NCBI RefSeq assembly: GCF_020873895.1
Contig: NZ_JAHWGT010000026.1
Span: 30,323-94,322 of the forward strand
Length of the DNA stretch: 64,000 bases
Source of the DNA: Streptomyces sp. DH12
GTDB lineage: Bacteria > Actinomycetota > Actinomycetes > Streptomycetales > Streptomycetaceae
Direction of reading: 5' to 3'
Position numbers and translations under genes: made by a program
In this document: in pieces, positions 1 through 8,806 of the stretch
Position numbering within the stretch: the first letter of the stretch is position 1
Layout of the letters: each line of letters starts with the position of its first letter
The notes under the pieces: model-generated
Seen by the model: the letters and a program-made list of their open reading frames with translations, nothing else
The model's database searches: none
Told to the model about the DNA's origin: nothing

Positions 1-407
1 CCAAGATCCACCGGGCGACCGTGACCCAGGCCGACCTGCACTACGTCGGGTCCGTCACCGTCGACGCGGACCTCATGGACGCCGCCGACCTCCTGCCCGG
101 CGAGCTGGTCCACATCGTCGACATCGACAACGGCGCCCGCCTGGAGACGTACGTCATCGAGGGCGAGCGCGGCTCCGGCGTCATCGGGATCAACGGTGCC
201 GCCGCGCACCTGGTGCACCCCGGTGACCTGGTCATCCTCATCAGCTACGCCCAGGTCGACGACGCCGAGGCCCGGGCCCTGGTGCCGCGCGTCGTCCACG
301 TCGACGCCGGCAACCGCGTCGTCGAGCTGGGCTCCGACGCCTCCGCCCCCGTCCCGGGCACCGACACCGCGCGCAGCCCCCACGCCGTGCCCGCCGCCCG
401 GGCCTGA
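1..407 (+). CDS. panD: Aspartate 1-decarboxylase PanD (5' end outside the window)
   Basis: PanD is a pyruvoyl enzyme that converts L-aspartate to beta-alanine for pantothenate and CoA synthesis. Reading starts in frame at base 3 ([17 protein letters not shown]), so the first handful of codons (normally MLRTMFKS or similar) lie before the window. The Gly-Ser pair in HYVGSVTVD is the self-cleavage site that makes the pyruvoyl cofactor, and the family motifs ERGSG and NGAAAHL follow. The GTG at 21 could be taken for a start but falls inside the conserved N-terminal beta strand, so I treat the gene as partial. About 134 residues are visible against a usual length near 140. The C-terminal 25 residues are Ala/Pro-rich and variable. 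Confidence 0.95.
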   Translation, partial: KIHRATVTQADLHYVGSVTVDADLMDAADLLPGELVHIVDIDNGARLETYVIEGERGSGVIGINGAAAHLVHPGDLVILISYAQVDDAEARALVPRVVHVDAGNRVVELGSDASAPVPGTDTARSPHAVPAARA

Positions 408-424
408 AGCGGTACGGGGGCGTC

Positions 425-453
425 CGCCCCGCCGGGGAGGGACCGGCGGGGCG
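425..453 (+). terminator. Probable panD terminator hairpin
   Basis: An 11-bp perfect stem (CGCCCCGCCGG at 425-435 with CCGGCGGGGCG at 443-453) encloses a 7-base loop and begins 18 bases after the panD stop. There is no U-tract, as is normal for Streptomyces terminators. Confidence 0.5.
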
Positions 454-555
454 CGGGCGGGTCCTCGGGGCCGGGATGTGCATGGCCCCGGTGTGTGGGG
501 GAACGCGCAGCACGAGAACCCCGACCGGGAGCGACGACCACCCCTGGGGGAGGCC

Positions 556-777
556 ATGACCCAGCCCCGACCCGACCCCGTGCCGCCCATGCCCGACCCG
601 GCGCCCGCGCCGCACCCCGGGCCCCCGCCCGAGCCGCCCGGCCCCGGGCCGGTGCCCACCCCGCCGCCGCATCCGGCGCCCGGGCCGGTGCCGACGCCCG
701 ACCCGGTGCCCGAGCCCCCAGGCCCGGACCCGGTCCCGTCGCCCGACCCCGGTCCCGGACCCCTCTCCCGCCCGTGA
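556..777 (+). CDS. Small proline-rich protein
   Basis: A 73-residue peptide made almost wholly of Pro, Gly, Asp, Glu and Val (repeats such as PDPVPEPPGP). The ATG at 556 has a good GGGGGAGG Shine-Dalgarno sequence about 6 bases upstream, which is the main argument that it is translated. There is no signal peptide, membrane segment or recognisable domain. Similar short Pro-rich reading frames are common in Streptomyces and their role is unknown. GC-rich low-complexity DNA can produce such frames by chance, so confidence is moderate. Confidence 0.45.
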   Translation: MTQPRPDPVPPMPDPAPAPHPGPPPEPPGPGPVPTPPPHPAPGPVPTPDPVPEPPGPDPVPSPDPGPGPLSRP

Positions 778-994
778 CCGGGCCGGCGACACGCTGCCGG
801 GACCCGTCCCGCGTGTGACGGTCCGCCCGGCGGCGCCGTCCCCCGTGCGACCCCGCCACGGGAGCGGCGTACGTACGCGACGTGCGGGTGTTCGCGTACG
901 GCCGGTGCGCCCCCCTTGCTGACGGCCCGTCTCGCCGCAGTGCCGCGAGGGCACTTGAGAGACAGCCCGCGCCCCATGCGCCCTGTGCGCCCCC

Positions 995-1024
995 TTGCCA
1001 CGGCTTGCCGCGCGCCCCTAGCTT
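995..1024 (+). promoter_or_regulatory. Candidate promoter of the Rpf-type gene
   Basis: TTGCCA (995-1000) and TAGCTT (1019-1024) are separated by 18 bases. The -10 matches the Streptomyces TAGgcT pattern. It would give a leader of about 30 bases containing the GGGGGGAA ribosome site before the ATG at 1062. Confidence 0.4.
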
Positions 1025-1037
1025 GGGCGGCTGCTGA

Positions 1038-2333
<1,296 letters not shown>

Positions 2334-2409
2334 GGTTTCCGGCGGCCCCGTCGGGGCGCAGCGGCTCCGACGCGGCCGCCGGGTCCACCCGCGAGCAGCG
2401 CGAGCCCGT

Positions 2410-2431
2410 GCCCCGTACGGCAGTACGGGGC
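2410..2431 (+). terminator. Hairpin after the Rpf/M23 gene
   Basis: A 9-bp perfect stem, GCCCCGTAC (2410-2418) and GTACGGGGC (2423-2431), with a 4-base loop, 77 bases after the stop codon. A weaker GTACGG-type repeat follows at about 2458-2473. Confidence 0.4.
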
Positions 2432-2539
2432 GCAGCGGCGTGGGGGTCCGTGTGTGCCGTACGGGCGTACGGGGCCGCGGCGCCCGCCGCTACCGTGGTG
2501 CCCGCCGGGCGGTCCGGCACGCCAGGGGAGGAGCACGGG

Positions 2540-3382
2540 ATGGCAGAGCGGGCACGGCGGCTCACGGCCGCCGAACTACGGACCCTGAGCGAGGTGGGCG
2601 GCTTCTTCGTCCTCCCCACCGCGCCCCCGGCCCCCGGCACGTACGTCCCCCTCGCCCACGCCTACGCCGCCCCGGCGGGCCCCGGCGCCCCTTCGCCGCA
2701 CCCCGCCCCGGCCGCCCCGCCGCGCCCCGGCGCCCCCGGCGCCGTCCCGGAGCCCGGCACCCCGCCGCTCGTCGCCCGCGTCGCGCGCGTCGCCGAGCGG
2801 CTGCGGGCGCCCGAGTACCGGGTCGCCGCGTCCATCGCCCAGCTGGGGCTGGCGGCGCGGCTCTGGTCGGTGACGCTGGGCTCCGCCGCCCTGTACGGGA
2901 CCGTCCCCGACGTGACGCCCGCCTCCCTGCACTGGGACCCGGAGCGCTCCACGCCCGAGGACCTCTGGTGGTCCGGCACCGACACCCGCCCCGCCACCCC
3001 CGCCGCGCTGCGGGAGCTCGTCCAGGACGGGCACCTCGTCCCGCTGGGCGAGGCCCTGCGCGCCGCCGGGCCCGTCTCGGCCAGGCTGCTGTGGGGGAAC
3101 GCCGGCTCGGCGCTCGGCGGCGCCGTGCGCGAGCTGACGGGCTGGGCCCGGAGCCACGGCCGCCCGGAGGTGGCCGGGCGGGCCGCGGAGCTCGCCGCGG
3201 GGCTGCTGGCCCACCCCGACCTCGGCGGCGCCCTCGACGGCCCCGCGCTGCGGCGGCGCACCTGCTGCCTGTACTACCGCTGTCCGGGCGGGGGACTCTG
3301 CGGCGACTGCGTCTTCGACCGGCCCCCGCGGCGGGCCGCGGCCGGGGGCGCGGGTTTGGCGGCCGGGCGGTCGGCTCCGTAG
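2540..3382 (+). CDS. (2Fe-2S)-binding protein of the FhuF (ferric-siderophore reductase) type
   Basis: A 280-residue cytoplasmic protein. The C-terminus carries CCLYYRCPGGGLCGDC, i.e. Cys-Cys-x10-Cys-x2-Cys, the [2Fe-2S] ligand pattern of FhuF, which releases iron from hydroxamate siderophores by reduction. The body (about residues 75-245) has the usual helical FhuF-like features (LWSVTLGSAALYG, LLWGNAGSALGGAVREL). The N-terminal 70 residues are Ala/Pro-rich. The ATG at 2540 follows AGGGGAGGA. It is often annotated simply as an Fe-S protein. No siderophore transporter is adjacent, so the iron-reductase role is inferred from the family. Confidence 0.8.
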   Translation: MAERARRLTAAELRTLSEVGGFFVLPTAPPAPGTYVPLAHAYAAPAGPGAPSPHPAPAAPPRPGAPGAVPEPGTPPLVARVARVAERLRAPEYRVAASIAQLGLAARLWSVTLGSAALYGTVPDVTPASLHWDPERSTPEDLWWSGTDTRPATPAALRELVQDGHLVPLGEALRAAGPVSARLLWGNAGSALGGAVRELTGWARSHGRPEVAGRAAELAAGLLAHPDLGGALDGPALRRRTCCLYYRCPGGGLCGDCVFDRPPRRAAAGGAGLAAGRSAP

Positions 3383-3433
3383 AGTTCCCCTTTTGAGACG
3401 TGGCAAACGAGTGATCGAGGAACGGCAGCGGCC

Positions 3434-4900
3434 ATGACGGTGACAGAAGAGGACCAGGCGTACGGGCCGGGCATCGACCCCGAGCGCCTGGCCGTCTGCC
3501 TGAGCGTGTTGGAGGAGCTCGACGAGCTCGACGTCGACCACCCCGACGCGATCGCCGTGCGGCGGGCCACGGCCGGCGTCTACCGCACGGTCAAGCAGCG
3601 CCGCCGCCAGGAGCGCCGGGCCGCCAAGACCGCCCACGACCGCGCGGTGACCGAGGCCACCGCGACCGGCTCGGCCGAGCGGATCGACGACGAGACGCAG
3701 GGCCTGCTGCCCAGCTCCTCCGTGGCGGGGGAGGTGGCCGGCATACTCCAGCGGCCCCGCTCCTGCTACATCTGCAAGACCCGGTACGTGCAGGTCGACG
3801 CGTTCTACCACCAGCTGTGCCCGTCGTGCGCGACCGAGAACCGGGCCCGCCGCGACGCCCGCACCGACCTGACCGGCCGCCGCGCGCTCCTCACCGGCGG
3901 CCGCGCCAAGATCGGCATGTACATCGCGCTGCGCCTGCTGCGGGACGGCGCGCACACCACCGTCACGACGCGCTTCCCCAACGACGCGATCCGCCGCTTC
4001 AAGGCCCAGCCCGACAGCGACCAGTGGATCCACCGGCTGAAGATCGTCGGTATCGACCTGCGCGACCCGGCGCAGGTCGTCGCCCTCGCCGACTCCGTCG
4101 CGGCGGCCGGGCCCCTCGACATCCTCGTCAACAACGCCGCGCAGACCGTCCGCCGCTCCCGTCGCGCGTACAGCGAGTTGCTCGGCGCCGAGTCGGCGCC
4201 GCTGCCCGCGGGTGAACTCCCCGCCTCGGAGGTCATCGGCACGTTCGGCAGCGGCGCGGTGGACAGCGTGGCCGCCCTGCCCTCCGCACGCGGCGGCGAC
4301 GGCCTGAGCGCCCGGGACGTGACGGAGCTGGCGCTCGTCAGCGGCTCGGCGACGCCGGCGAGGATCGCCGCGGGCACCGCCATCGACGCGGGCGGCCTGG
4401 TGCCGGACCTGGCGCCGGTCAACAGCTGGATCCAGACCGTCGACGACGTCGACCCGGTGGAGCTGCTGGAAGTCCAGCTGTGCAACTCCACGGCGCCGTT
4501 CATCCTGATCAGCCGGCTCCGCGCGGCGATGGCGGCCTCCCCGGCCCGCCGCAAGTACGTGGTGAACGTCTCGGCGATGGAGGGCGTCTTCAGCCGCGGC
4601 TACAAGGGCGCCGGACACCCGCACACCAACATGGCGAAGGCGGCGCTCAACATGCTGACGCGCACCAGCGCCCAGGAGATGTTCGAGGCGGACCGCATCC
4701 TGATGACGGCCGTCGACACGGGCTGGATCACCGACGAGCGCCCGCACCCCGACAAGATGCGGCTCGCCGAGGCCGGCTTCCACGCCCCGCTCGACCTGGT
4801 CGACGGCGCCGCCCGGGTCTACGACCCGGTCGTGCGCGGCGAGGCCGGCGAGGACCTGTACGGCTGCTTCCTGAAGGACTACGCGCCCGGCAAGTGGTGA
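3434..4900 (+). CDS. Short-chain dehydrogenase with N-terminal zinc-ribbon extension
   Basis: A 488-residue, two-part protein. Residues 1-145 form a helical, basic N-terminus with a CYIC (Cys111, Cys114) and CPSC (Cys129, Cys132) pair that looks like a zinc ribbon. From about residue 147 there is a Rossmann fold: TGGRAKIG (154-161) in place of TGxxxGIG, DLR near 208-210, and NNAA (233-236). The NVSAMEG strand supplies the active-site Ser. The position four residues before the conserved Lys (HTNMAK) is Thr, where a classical SDR has Tyr. The missing Tyr and the long insertion between about 240 and 350 set it apart from ordinary SDRs. The substrate is unknown. A strong terminator lies 28 bases downstream. 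Confidence 0.85.
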   Translation: MTVTEEDQAYGPGIDPERLAVCLSVLEELDELDVDHPDAIAVRRATAGVYRTVKQRRRQERRAAKTAHDRAVTEATATGSAERIDDETQGLLPSSSVAGEVAGILQRPRSCYICKTRYVQVDAFYHQLCPSCATENRARRDARTDLTGRRALLTGGRAKIGMYIALRLLRDGAHTTVTTRFPNDAIRRFKAQPDSDQWIHRLKIVGIDLRDPAQVVALADSVAAAGPLDILVNNAAQTVRRSRRAYSELLGAESAPLPAGELPASEVIGTFGSGAVDSVAALPSARGGDGLSARDVTELALVSGSATPARIAAGTAIDAGGLVPDLAPVNSWIQTVDDVDPVELLEVQLCNSTAPFILISRLRAAMAASPARRKYVVNVSAMEGVFSRGYKGAGHPHTNMAKAALNMLTRTSAQEMFEADRILMTAVDTGWITDERPHPDKMRLAEAGFHAPLDLVDGAARVYDPVVRGEAGEDLYGCFLKDYAPGKW

Positions 4901-4927
4901 GCGGCCGAACGGCCCCACGGTGACATC

Positions 4928-4961
4928 GACACGGAGTGCCCCGAACGGGGCACTCCGTGTC
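4928..4961 (+). terminator. Strong rho-independent-type hairpin after the SDR gene
   Basis: A 15-bp perfect stem (GACACGGAGTGCCCC at 4928-4942, complement at 4947-4961) with a GAAC loop, 28 bases after the SDR stop. Confidence 0.85.
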
Positions 4962-5183
4962 GCTCTGTCCGGAAGTCGACGGTGTGACGCGTTCCATCGA
5001 GCGGAGGGGCGCTCATGTGGTTACTCTGAGGCGAACGGTCGGCTGACGGGGATCCACGAAAACCCCTCGGGCCGACCTCGGGACCGGCCTGCCACCTAGG
5101 TCGCGGCCCACCCCGGAGACCGGCGCCACCGCGACCGAACGGCAGAACACGACCCACAGGTTCGCGACACTAAGGAGTGCGCG

Positions 5184-5360
5184 GTGACACCAGAATCGAC
5201 CAAGCGGGAGCAGTCGACGGAGCTCCCGGAACGGTTCGCCCGGTCCACCCGGTCGGATGAGCTCGGCAGCCTGGAGGTGTGGGCCCGCTCGGCCCCGATC
5301 CGCCTGGCGGGGTACGAGGACGACCTCGCGGAGCCGCACATCCTGCCCGGCATCGACTGA
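5184..5360 (+). CDS. Small protein of unknown function (58 aa)
   Basis: GTG at 5184 is preceded by TAAGGAGTG, a good ribosome site, and the frame ends with TGA at 5358-5360. The product has a charged, hydrophilic N-terminal half (PESTKREQSTELPERFARS) and a distinctive C-terminal half (WARSAPIRLAGYEDDLAEP, then HILPGID). There is no signal peptide, membrane segment or Cys. It sits alone between two strong hairpins (4928-4961 and 5456-5492), so it is probably a monocistronic gene. I recognise no domain. Precursor peptide, regulatory peptide and small structural protein are all open. Confidence 0.6.
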   Translation: MTPESTKREQSTELPERFARSTRSDELGSLEVWARSAPIRLAGYEDDLAEPHILPGID

Positions 5361-5455
5361 CCCGCTATCGGCCGACCCGGCATCGACCGCCGGGCCCGGC
5401 CCGCCGGGCCCGTCACCGCCGCCCCCGATGGCGGCGGAGTCGCCTACAGCCGACA

Positions 5456-5492
5456 GCCCCGTGCCCCGCCCATGACGGGCGGGGCACGGGGC
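5456..5492. terminator. Bidirectional terminator hairpin
   Basis: A 16-bp perfect stem (5456-5471 with 5477-5492; GCCCCGTGCCCCGCCC arm) and ATGAC loop, between the convergent 58-aa gene (+) and the LMF1-like gene (-). It is followed by TTCTCC on the plus strand. Confidence 0.8.
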
Positions 5493-5648
5493 TTCTCCGT
5501 CCGGCGCCGACACGGGAGAGCGGACCGGACGGACCTGCCGCGGAGGGGCAGACGGGCGGGCCGAACGTCATCGGCATCCGCTCGGCCCGTCGCACTGCCG
5601 CTGAAAGGTAGCGGACACCGCCCTCCCCGACCAGCTTTGACCAGTGCT

Positions 5649-7115
5649 TCACGGAGCGCGCCCGCGCTGGTCCCCCGTCCGGGGCCCAGCCCCGGCCCGG
5701 GGCTCCAGCCGTGTCGGCGGCAGGTACTCGCGCACGAGCGTGCGGTGCCACCACGCGCCCGTCGCGCGCAGCTCGCGCCACGTGGTGAAGCGGTAGCGGT
5801 ACAGGCGCGCCCGCACCAGGGCCGGCGGGGCGTCGGGGAAGGGGTTGCGGCGCAGCAGCCGCAGCGTGTCGCGGTCCCCTTCGAGGAGCCGCTCCACGAA
5901 CGGGCCGAACCACCCGGCCGCGTACGCCGGGGAGAGCGCGGCGAACCACATCATCCAGTCCAGCCGCAGGTGGTACGGGGCGAACTGGCGCGGCAGCCGC
6001 CGTACGTCGCCCGGCTTCCCGCGGAACTCGTACTCCCGCCAGACCGTCCCCTCCCGGGCCGCCGGCTCGTCGCTGCCCTCCACGACGATCTCGTACCGGA
6101 CGCGGCCGACCGTGCCGAAGGCGCCGTAGGTGTTCACCAGGTGGAGGGGGTCGAAGGAGCGGTTCATCGCCTGGCGGCGGGAGAGCAGGTTGCGTACCGG
6201 GCGCACGCTGAGCGCCAGGACGAGCACGGTCACGGCGATCACCAGCACGCCGTACCAGAGCGGCGGGGCCGGCAGCCGCGGCGCGTCCGCGACGAGGGTG
6301 CCGTCGACGGCGGAGAGGGCCAGCACGATGGTGATCCAGTTCAGCCAGGCGAAGTTGCCGGACGCGACGAGCCAGAGCTGGGTCAAGGCGACCAGCCCGG
6401 CCGCGACGGTCGCCACCGGCTGCGGGGTGAACAGCAGCACGGGGACGGCCAGCTGCGTGACGTGGTTCGCCGCGGCCTCCACCTTGTGCAGCGGACGCGG
6501 CAGGTGGTGGAAGAACCAGCTCAGCGGGCCGGGCATGGGCTGGGTCTCGTGGTGGTGGTACAGGCAGGTCAGGTCGCGCCAGCAGCGGTCGCCGCGCAGT
6601 TTGATCAGTCCCGCGCCGAACTCGACGCGGAACAGCAGCCAGCGCAGCAGCCATATGAGGAGGACCGGGGGCGCGGTGCGCTCGTTGCCGAGGAAGACCG
6701 CGAGGAAGCCGGCCTCCAGCAGCAGGGACTCCCAGCCGAACCCGTACCAGGTCTGCCCGACGTTGACGATCGACAGGTACAGCCCCCACAGCACCGCCCA
6801 CAGCAGCATCGCCACGGCCAGCGGCACCGCGTCGCCCGCGCCGGCGGCGAGCGCCAGTGCGAGGGCCGCCCCGGTCCAGGCGCAGAGGGCGAAGAAGCGG
6901 TCCGAGTAGTGCAGCCGGAAGAGGCTCGGCGCCCGGCGCGCCGGCACCCGGCGGAGGAAGTCCGGTACCGGCAGCATCCCGCGCTCACCGATCAGCGCCC
7001 GGAACTGCAGGGCGGCGCACACGAACGCCACCAGGTAGAGCGCGGCCAGGCCCCGCTGGAAGGCGAGGCGGCCCAGCCAGAGGTCGGACGAGGCGAACCA
7101 GGGGAACCAGTCCAT
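5649..7115 (-). CDS. Lipase maturation factor (LMF1) family membrane protein
   Basis: A 488-residue integral membrane protein. Hydrophobic helices lie near 20-40, 78-100, 102-120, 130-165, 215-250, 255-275 and 285-305. Family motifs include WYGFGWESLLLEAGFLAVF, LLFRVEFGAGLIKLRGDRCWRDLTCL followed by the YHHHETQPMPGPLSW block, and the C-terminal EYEFRGKPGD, QFAPYHLRLDW MMWF and NPFP segments. In vertebrates LMF1 helps fold lipases in the ER. The bacterial role is not established, and a part in export or folding of secreted enzymes is only an inference. The ATG at 7115 (MDWFPWFASSD) is a normal start. Its neighbours on the same strand (DUF1990, YndJ) are separated by 25 bases and may be co-transcribed. 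Confidence 0.85.
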   Translation of the reverse strand: MDWFPWFASSDLWLGRLAFQRGLAALYLVAFVCAALQFRALIGERGMLPVPDFLRRVPARRAPSLFRLHYSDRFFALCAWTGAALALALAAGAGDAVPLAVAMLLWAVLWGLYLSIVNVGQTWYGFGWESLLLEAGFLAVFLGNERTAPPVLLIWLLRWLLFRVEFGAGLIKLRGDRCWRDLTCLYHHHETQPMPGPLSWFFHHLPRPLHKVEAAANHVTQLAVPVLLFTPQPVATVAAGLVALTQLWLVASGNFAWLNWITIVLALSAVDGTLVADAPRLPAPPLWYGVLVIAVTVLVLALSVRPVRNLLSRRQAMNRSFDPLHLVNTYGAFGTVGRVRYEIVVEGSDEPAAREGTVWREYEFRGKPGDVRRLPRQFAPYHLRLDWMMWFAALSPAYAAGWFGPFVERLLEGDRDTLRLLRRNPFPDAPPALVRARLYRYRFTTWRELRATGAWWHRTLVREYLPPTRLEPRAGAGPRTGDQRGRAP

Positions 7116-7140
7116 CCCCTCCAGTATCGGCCGCGCGCCG

Positions 7141-7692
7141 TCAGCCGCGCGTGATCCTCCGCAGCGTCCGGCCGAGGCGGCGCGCGTACCATCGCTGGGC
7201 CACCGGCACGATCGGCCCCGCCAGGCTGGTGTACCAGCGGGCCGGACGGCTGAAGGCGGTCACCGTGAACCACACCGTCCCGTCGGGGCGCAGCTCGACG
7301 ACGAAGGACTCCTCCCCGCACTCCGGGTGCCCGTCGAGCGTGCCGTACGCGAACCCGGCGCGCCGCTCCTCGTGCACGGTCCACACGACCTCGCACGGGA
7401 CGGCGTACGCCAGCCGGCCGACACCCACGGCCACGCGCAGGCGGACGCCGGGGGCCGCGCGGACCGCTTCGGCGTGCACCCGGGCGCCGGACGCGCGGTG
7501 CATCCGCCAGGTCGTGACCGCCGCGCCGGCCGCCTCGAAGGCGTCCCGGCCGCGGCCGATCGGCTCGCGGTGGCTCAGGTGGTGGTAGCCGGCGGGGAGG
7601 GCGGCGGAGCGGGTCGCCCCCACCTCCGGGTAGGTGAGGCGGAGCGGCGGGCCGCCGGGGGTGGTGCCGGTGCTGCGGACGAGTCGGGTCAT
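7141..7692 (-). CDS. DUF1990 family protein
   Basis: A 183-residue soluble protein with the DUF1990 pattern: LTYPEVGATR at the N-terminus, GYHHLSHREPIGRGRDAFEAA, then an alternating-strand domain ending FSRPARWYTSLAGPIVPVAQRWYARRLGRTLRR. The family is often encoded with, or fused to, YndJ, as seen here. The ATG at 7692 overlaps the stop of the yndJ-like gene by four bases (ATGA), so the two are translationally coupled. No enzymatic role is known. Confidence 0.85.
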   Translation of the reverse strand: MTRLVRSTGTTPGGPPLRLTYPEVGATRSAALPAGYHHLSHREPIGRGRDAFEAAGAAVTTWRMHRASGARVHAEAVRAAPGVRLRVAVGVGRLAYAVPCEVVWTVHEERRAGFAYGTLDGHPECGEESFVVELRPDGTVWFTVTAFSRPARWYTSLAGPIVPVAQRWYARRLGRTLRRITRG

Positions 7693-8621
7693 TCGGGGGC
7701 CTCCTGGGGCTCCGGAGTGGTGGGGGCGCGGTGGACGGCGGGGGTGGGGTGGACGGCGTGGACGGGGGTCGGTGTGGGAGCCGGCGCCGGTGCGGGGGGC
7801 TGGCCCGGGGCGCGGGCGAGGCGTCGCCAGGCCAGCAGCGAGCAGAGGGCGAAGCCGAGGGCGTTGGCCACGCCGTGGGTCGCCGCCATCCACGCCAGGC
7901 TGGGGTGCGGCCACCCCGTCGCCTCGCCGAGCGCCCAGCTCAGCGCCAGCAGCATGGTCGCCACGAGGACGGCCGCGGACACGGCGAGGAGCGCGCCGGT
8001 GAGCCGGTCCCGGACGCCGGCCCGCACGTCTCGCCAGGTCAGCCAGGCCACGGCCCACATTCCGGCGGTCAGCACCACGGCGCCGGCCAGCTCCGTCCAG
8101 TCGTCGACGAAGTACCCCGCGAGGACCAGGAGCGTGCCGAGGGGGACGCTCAGCGCGGCGAAGGCGCTGAGCCGACGGTTGCCGGTGGCGCCCCGGACCA
8201 GCCCGGCGACGAGCGCGGCGGCGAAGCCGGCGAAGTGGAAGTGCGGCACGGTCAGGTCGAGGATCGCCAGGTCGAAGCCGAAGAGCGGGTGGCCCAGCCG
8301 CTCGGCGACCAGGGCGGTCGCGGCGACCGCCGGGCTCACCAGCGCCGTCAGCAGCGCCACCTCCCGGGGCGCCAGGCACCGGGTGCGCATCAGCCGGCGG
8401 GGCGCCGCGACCGCCAGGAGGAGGGTGCCCGCCGCGTAGCAGGCCGCCAGGGCGGTGGCGGGCGTGCCGCGCGGCAGCCACAGGGAGACCGCGCCCGGCA
8501 CCGCGAACAGCGGCCACAGCCGACAGGCGAGCGCCGTCTCCGGCGCCGCCACCAGGCGCAGCCCGAGGGGGACCACCACGAGCATGCCGAGGACCACGAC
8601 CAGGTCCACCAGGACGGTCAC
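7689..8621 (-). CDS. YndJ-like multispanning membrane protein
   Basis: A 310-residue hydrophobic protein with about eight membrane segments (for example LVDLVVVLGMLVVVPLGLRL, ALLTALVSPAVAATALVA, LSWALGEATG, GVANALGFALCSLLAW) and an HFHFAGFAAALVAG signature typical of YndJ-like proteins. A Pro/Ala/Thr tail of 35 residues follows. I place the start at the GTG at 8621 (MTVLVDLVVVLG), which has AGGGAGAGG upstream. The TTG at 8657 lies inside a palindromic operator and downstream of the predicted -10, so it would be nearly leaderless. Function is unknown. Co-regulation with the DUF1990 gene by a repressor is likely given the operator pair upstream. Confidence 0.75.
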   Translation of the reverse strand: MTVLVDLVVVLGMLVVVPLGLRLVAAPETALACRLWPLFAVPGAVSLWLPRGTPATALAACYAAGTLLLAVAAPRRLMRTRCLAPREVALLTALVSPAVAATALVAERLGHPLFGFDLAILDLTVPHFHFAGFAAALVAGLVRGATGNRRLSAFAALSVPLGTLLVLAGYFVDDWTELAGAVVLTAGMWAVAWLTWRDVRAGVRDRLTGALLAVSAAVLVATMLLALSWALGEATGWPHPSLAWMAATHGVANALGFALCSLLAWRRLARAPGQPPAPAPAPTPTPVHAVHPTPAVHRAPTTPEPQEAPE

Positions 8622-8643
8622 CGCGCCCCACCCTCTCCCTGTC

Positions 8644-8657
8644 TTGAACGCGTTCAA
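8644..8657. promoter_or_regulatory. Palindromic operator 1 (TTGAACGCGTTCAA)
   Basis: A perfect 14-bp palindrome located about +5 to +18 from the predicted transcription start of the yndJ-like gene. It has the size and symmetry of a TetR-, MarR- or LacI-type operator. Confidence 0.65.
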
Positions 8658-8668
8658 CCAGCGTGGTC

Positions 8669-8698
8669 AGCCTAGTGGGCGGAGTTGAACATGTTCAA
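8669..8698 (-). promoter_or_regulatory. Predicted promoter of the YndJ/DUF1990 operon
   Basis: On the minus strand TTGAAC (8698-8693) and TAGGCT (8674-8669) are separated by 18 bases, close to the Streptomyces housekeeping consensus. The -35 hexamer is half of operator 2. Confidence 0.6.
8685..8698. promoter_or_regulatory. Palindromic operator 2 (TTGAACATGTTCAA)
   Basis: A perfect 14-bp palindrome sharing TTGAAC/GTTCAA half-sites with operator 1. The centres are 41 bp apart, close to four helical turns. It overlaps the predicted -35 of the minus-strand promoter. Confidence 0.65.
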
Positions 8699-8806
8699 GT
8701 CGACTCCGGGTCGTGCCGCCCACGGGAGGACCACCCCGGTTGCGGCCCGCGTGCCGGTCCGGCAGACATGGAGGAACGTGTCCGGTCGACTCCTGGGAAA
8801 GGCGGG

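Noticed and set aside
2576-4918. 780-codon open frame on the minus strand
   Set aside because: It is antisense to the FhuF-like and SDR genes. High-GC DNA gives long open frames opposite real genes; its composition is repetitive Val/Gly/Ala/Arg with no motif.
5013-5513. Minus-strand frames over the 58-residue peptide gene
   Set aside because: No ribosome site or domain; they run through both terminator hairpins.
8619-8657. TTG at 8657 as the start of the YndJ-like protein
   Set aside because: It lies within an operator palindrome only about 5 bases after the predicted transcription start. The GTG at 8621 has a strong ribosome site.
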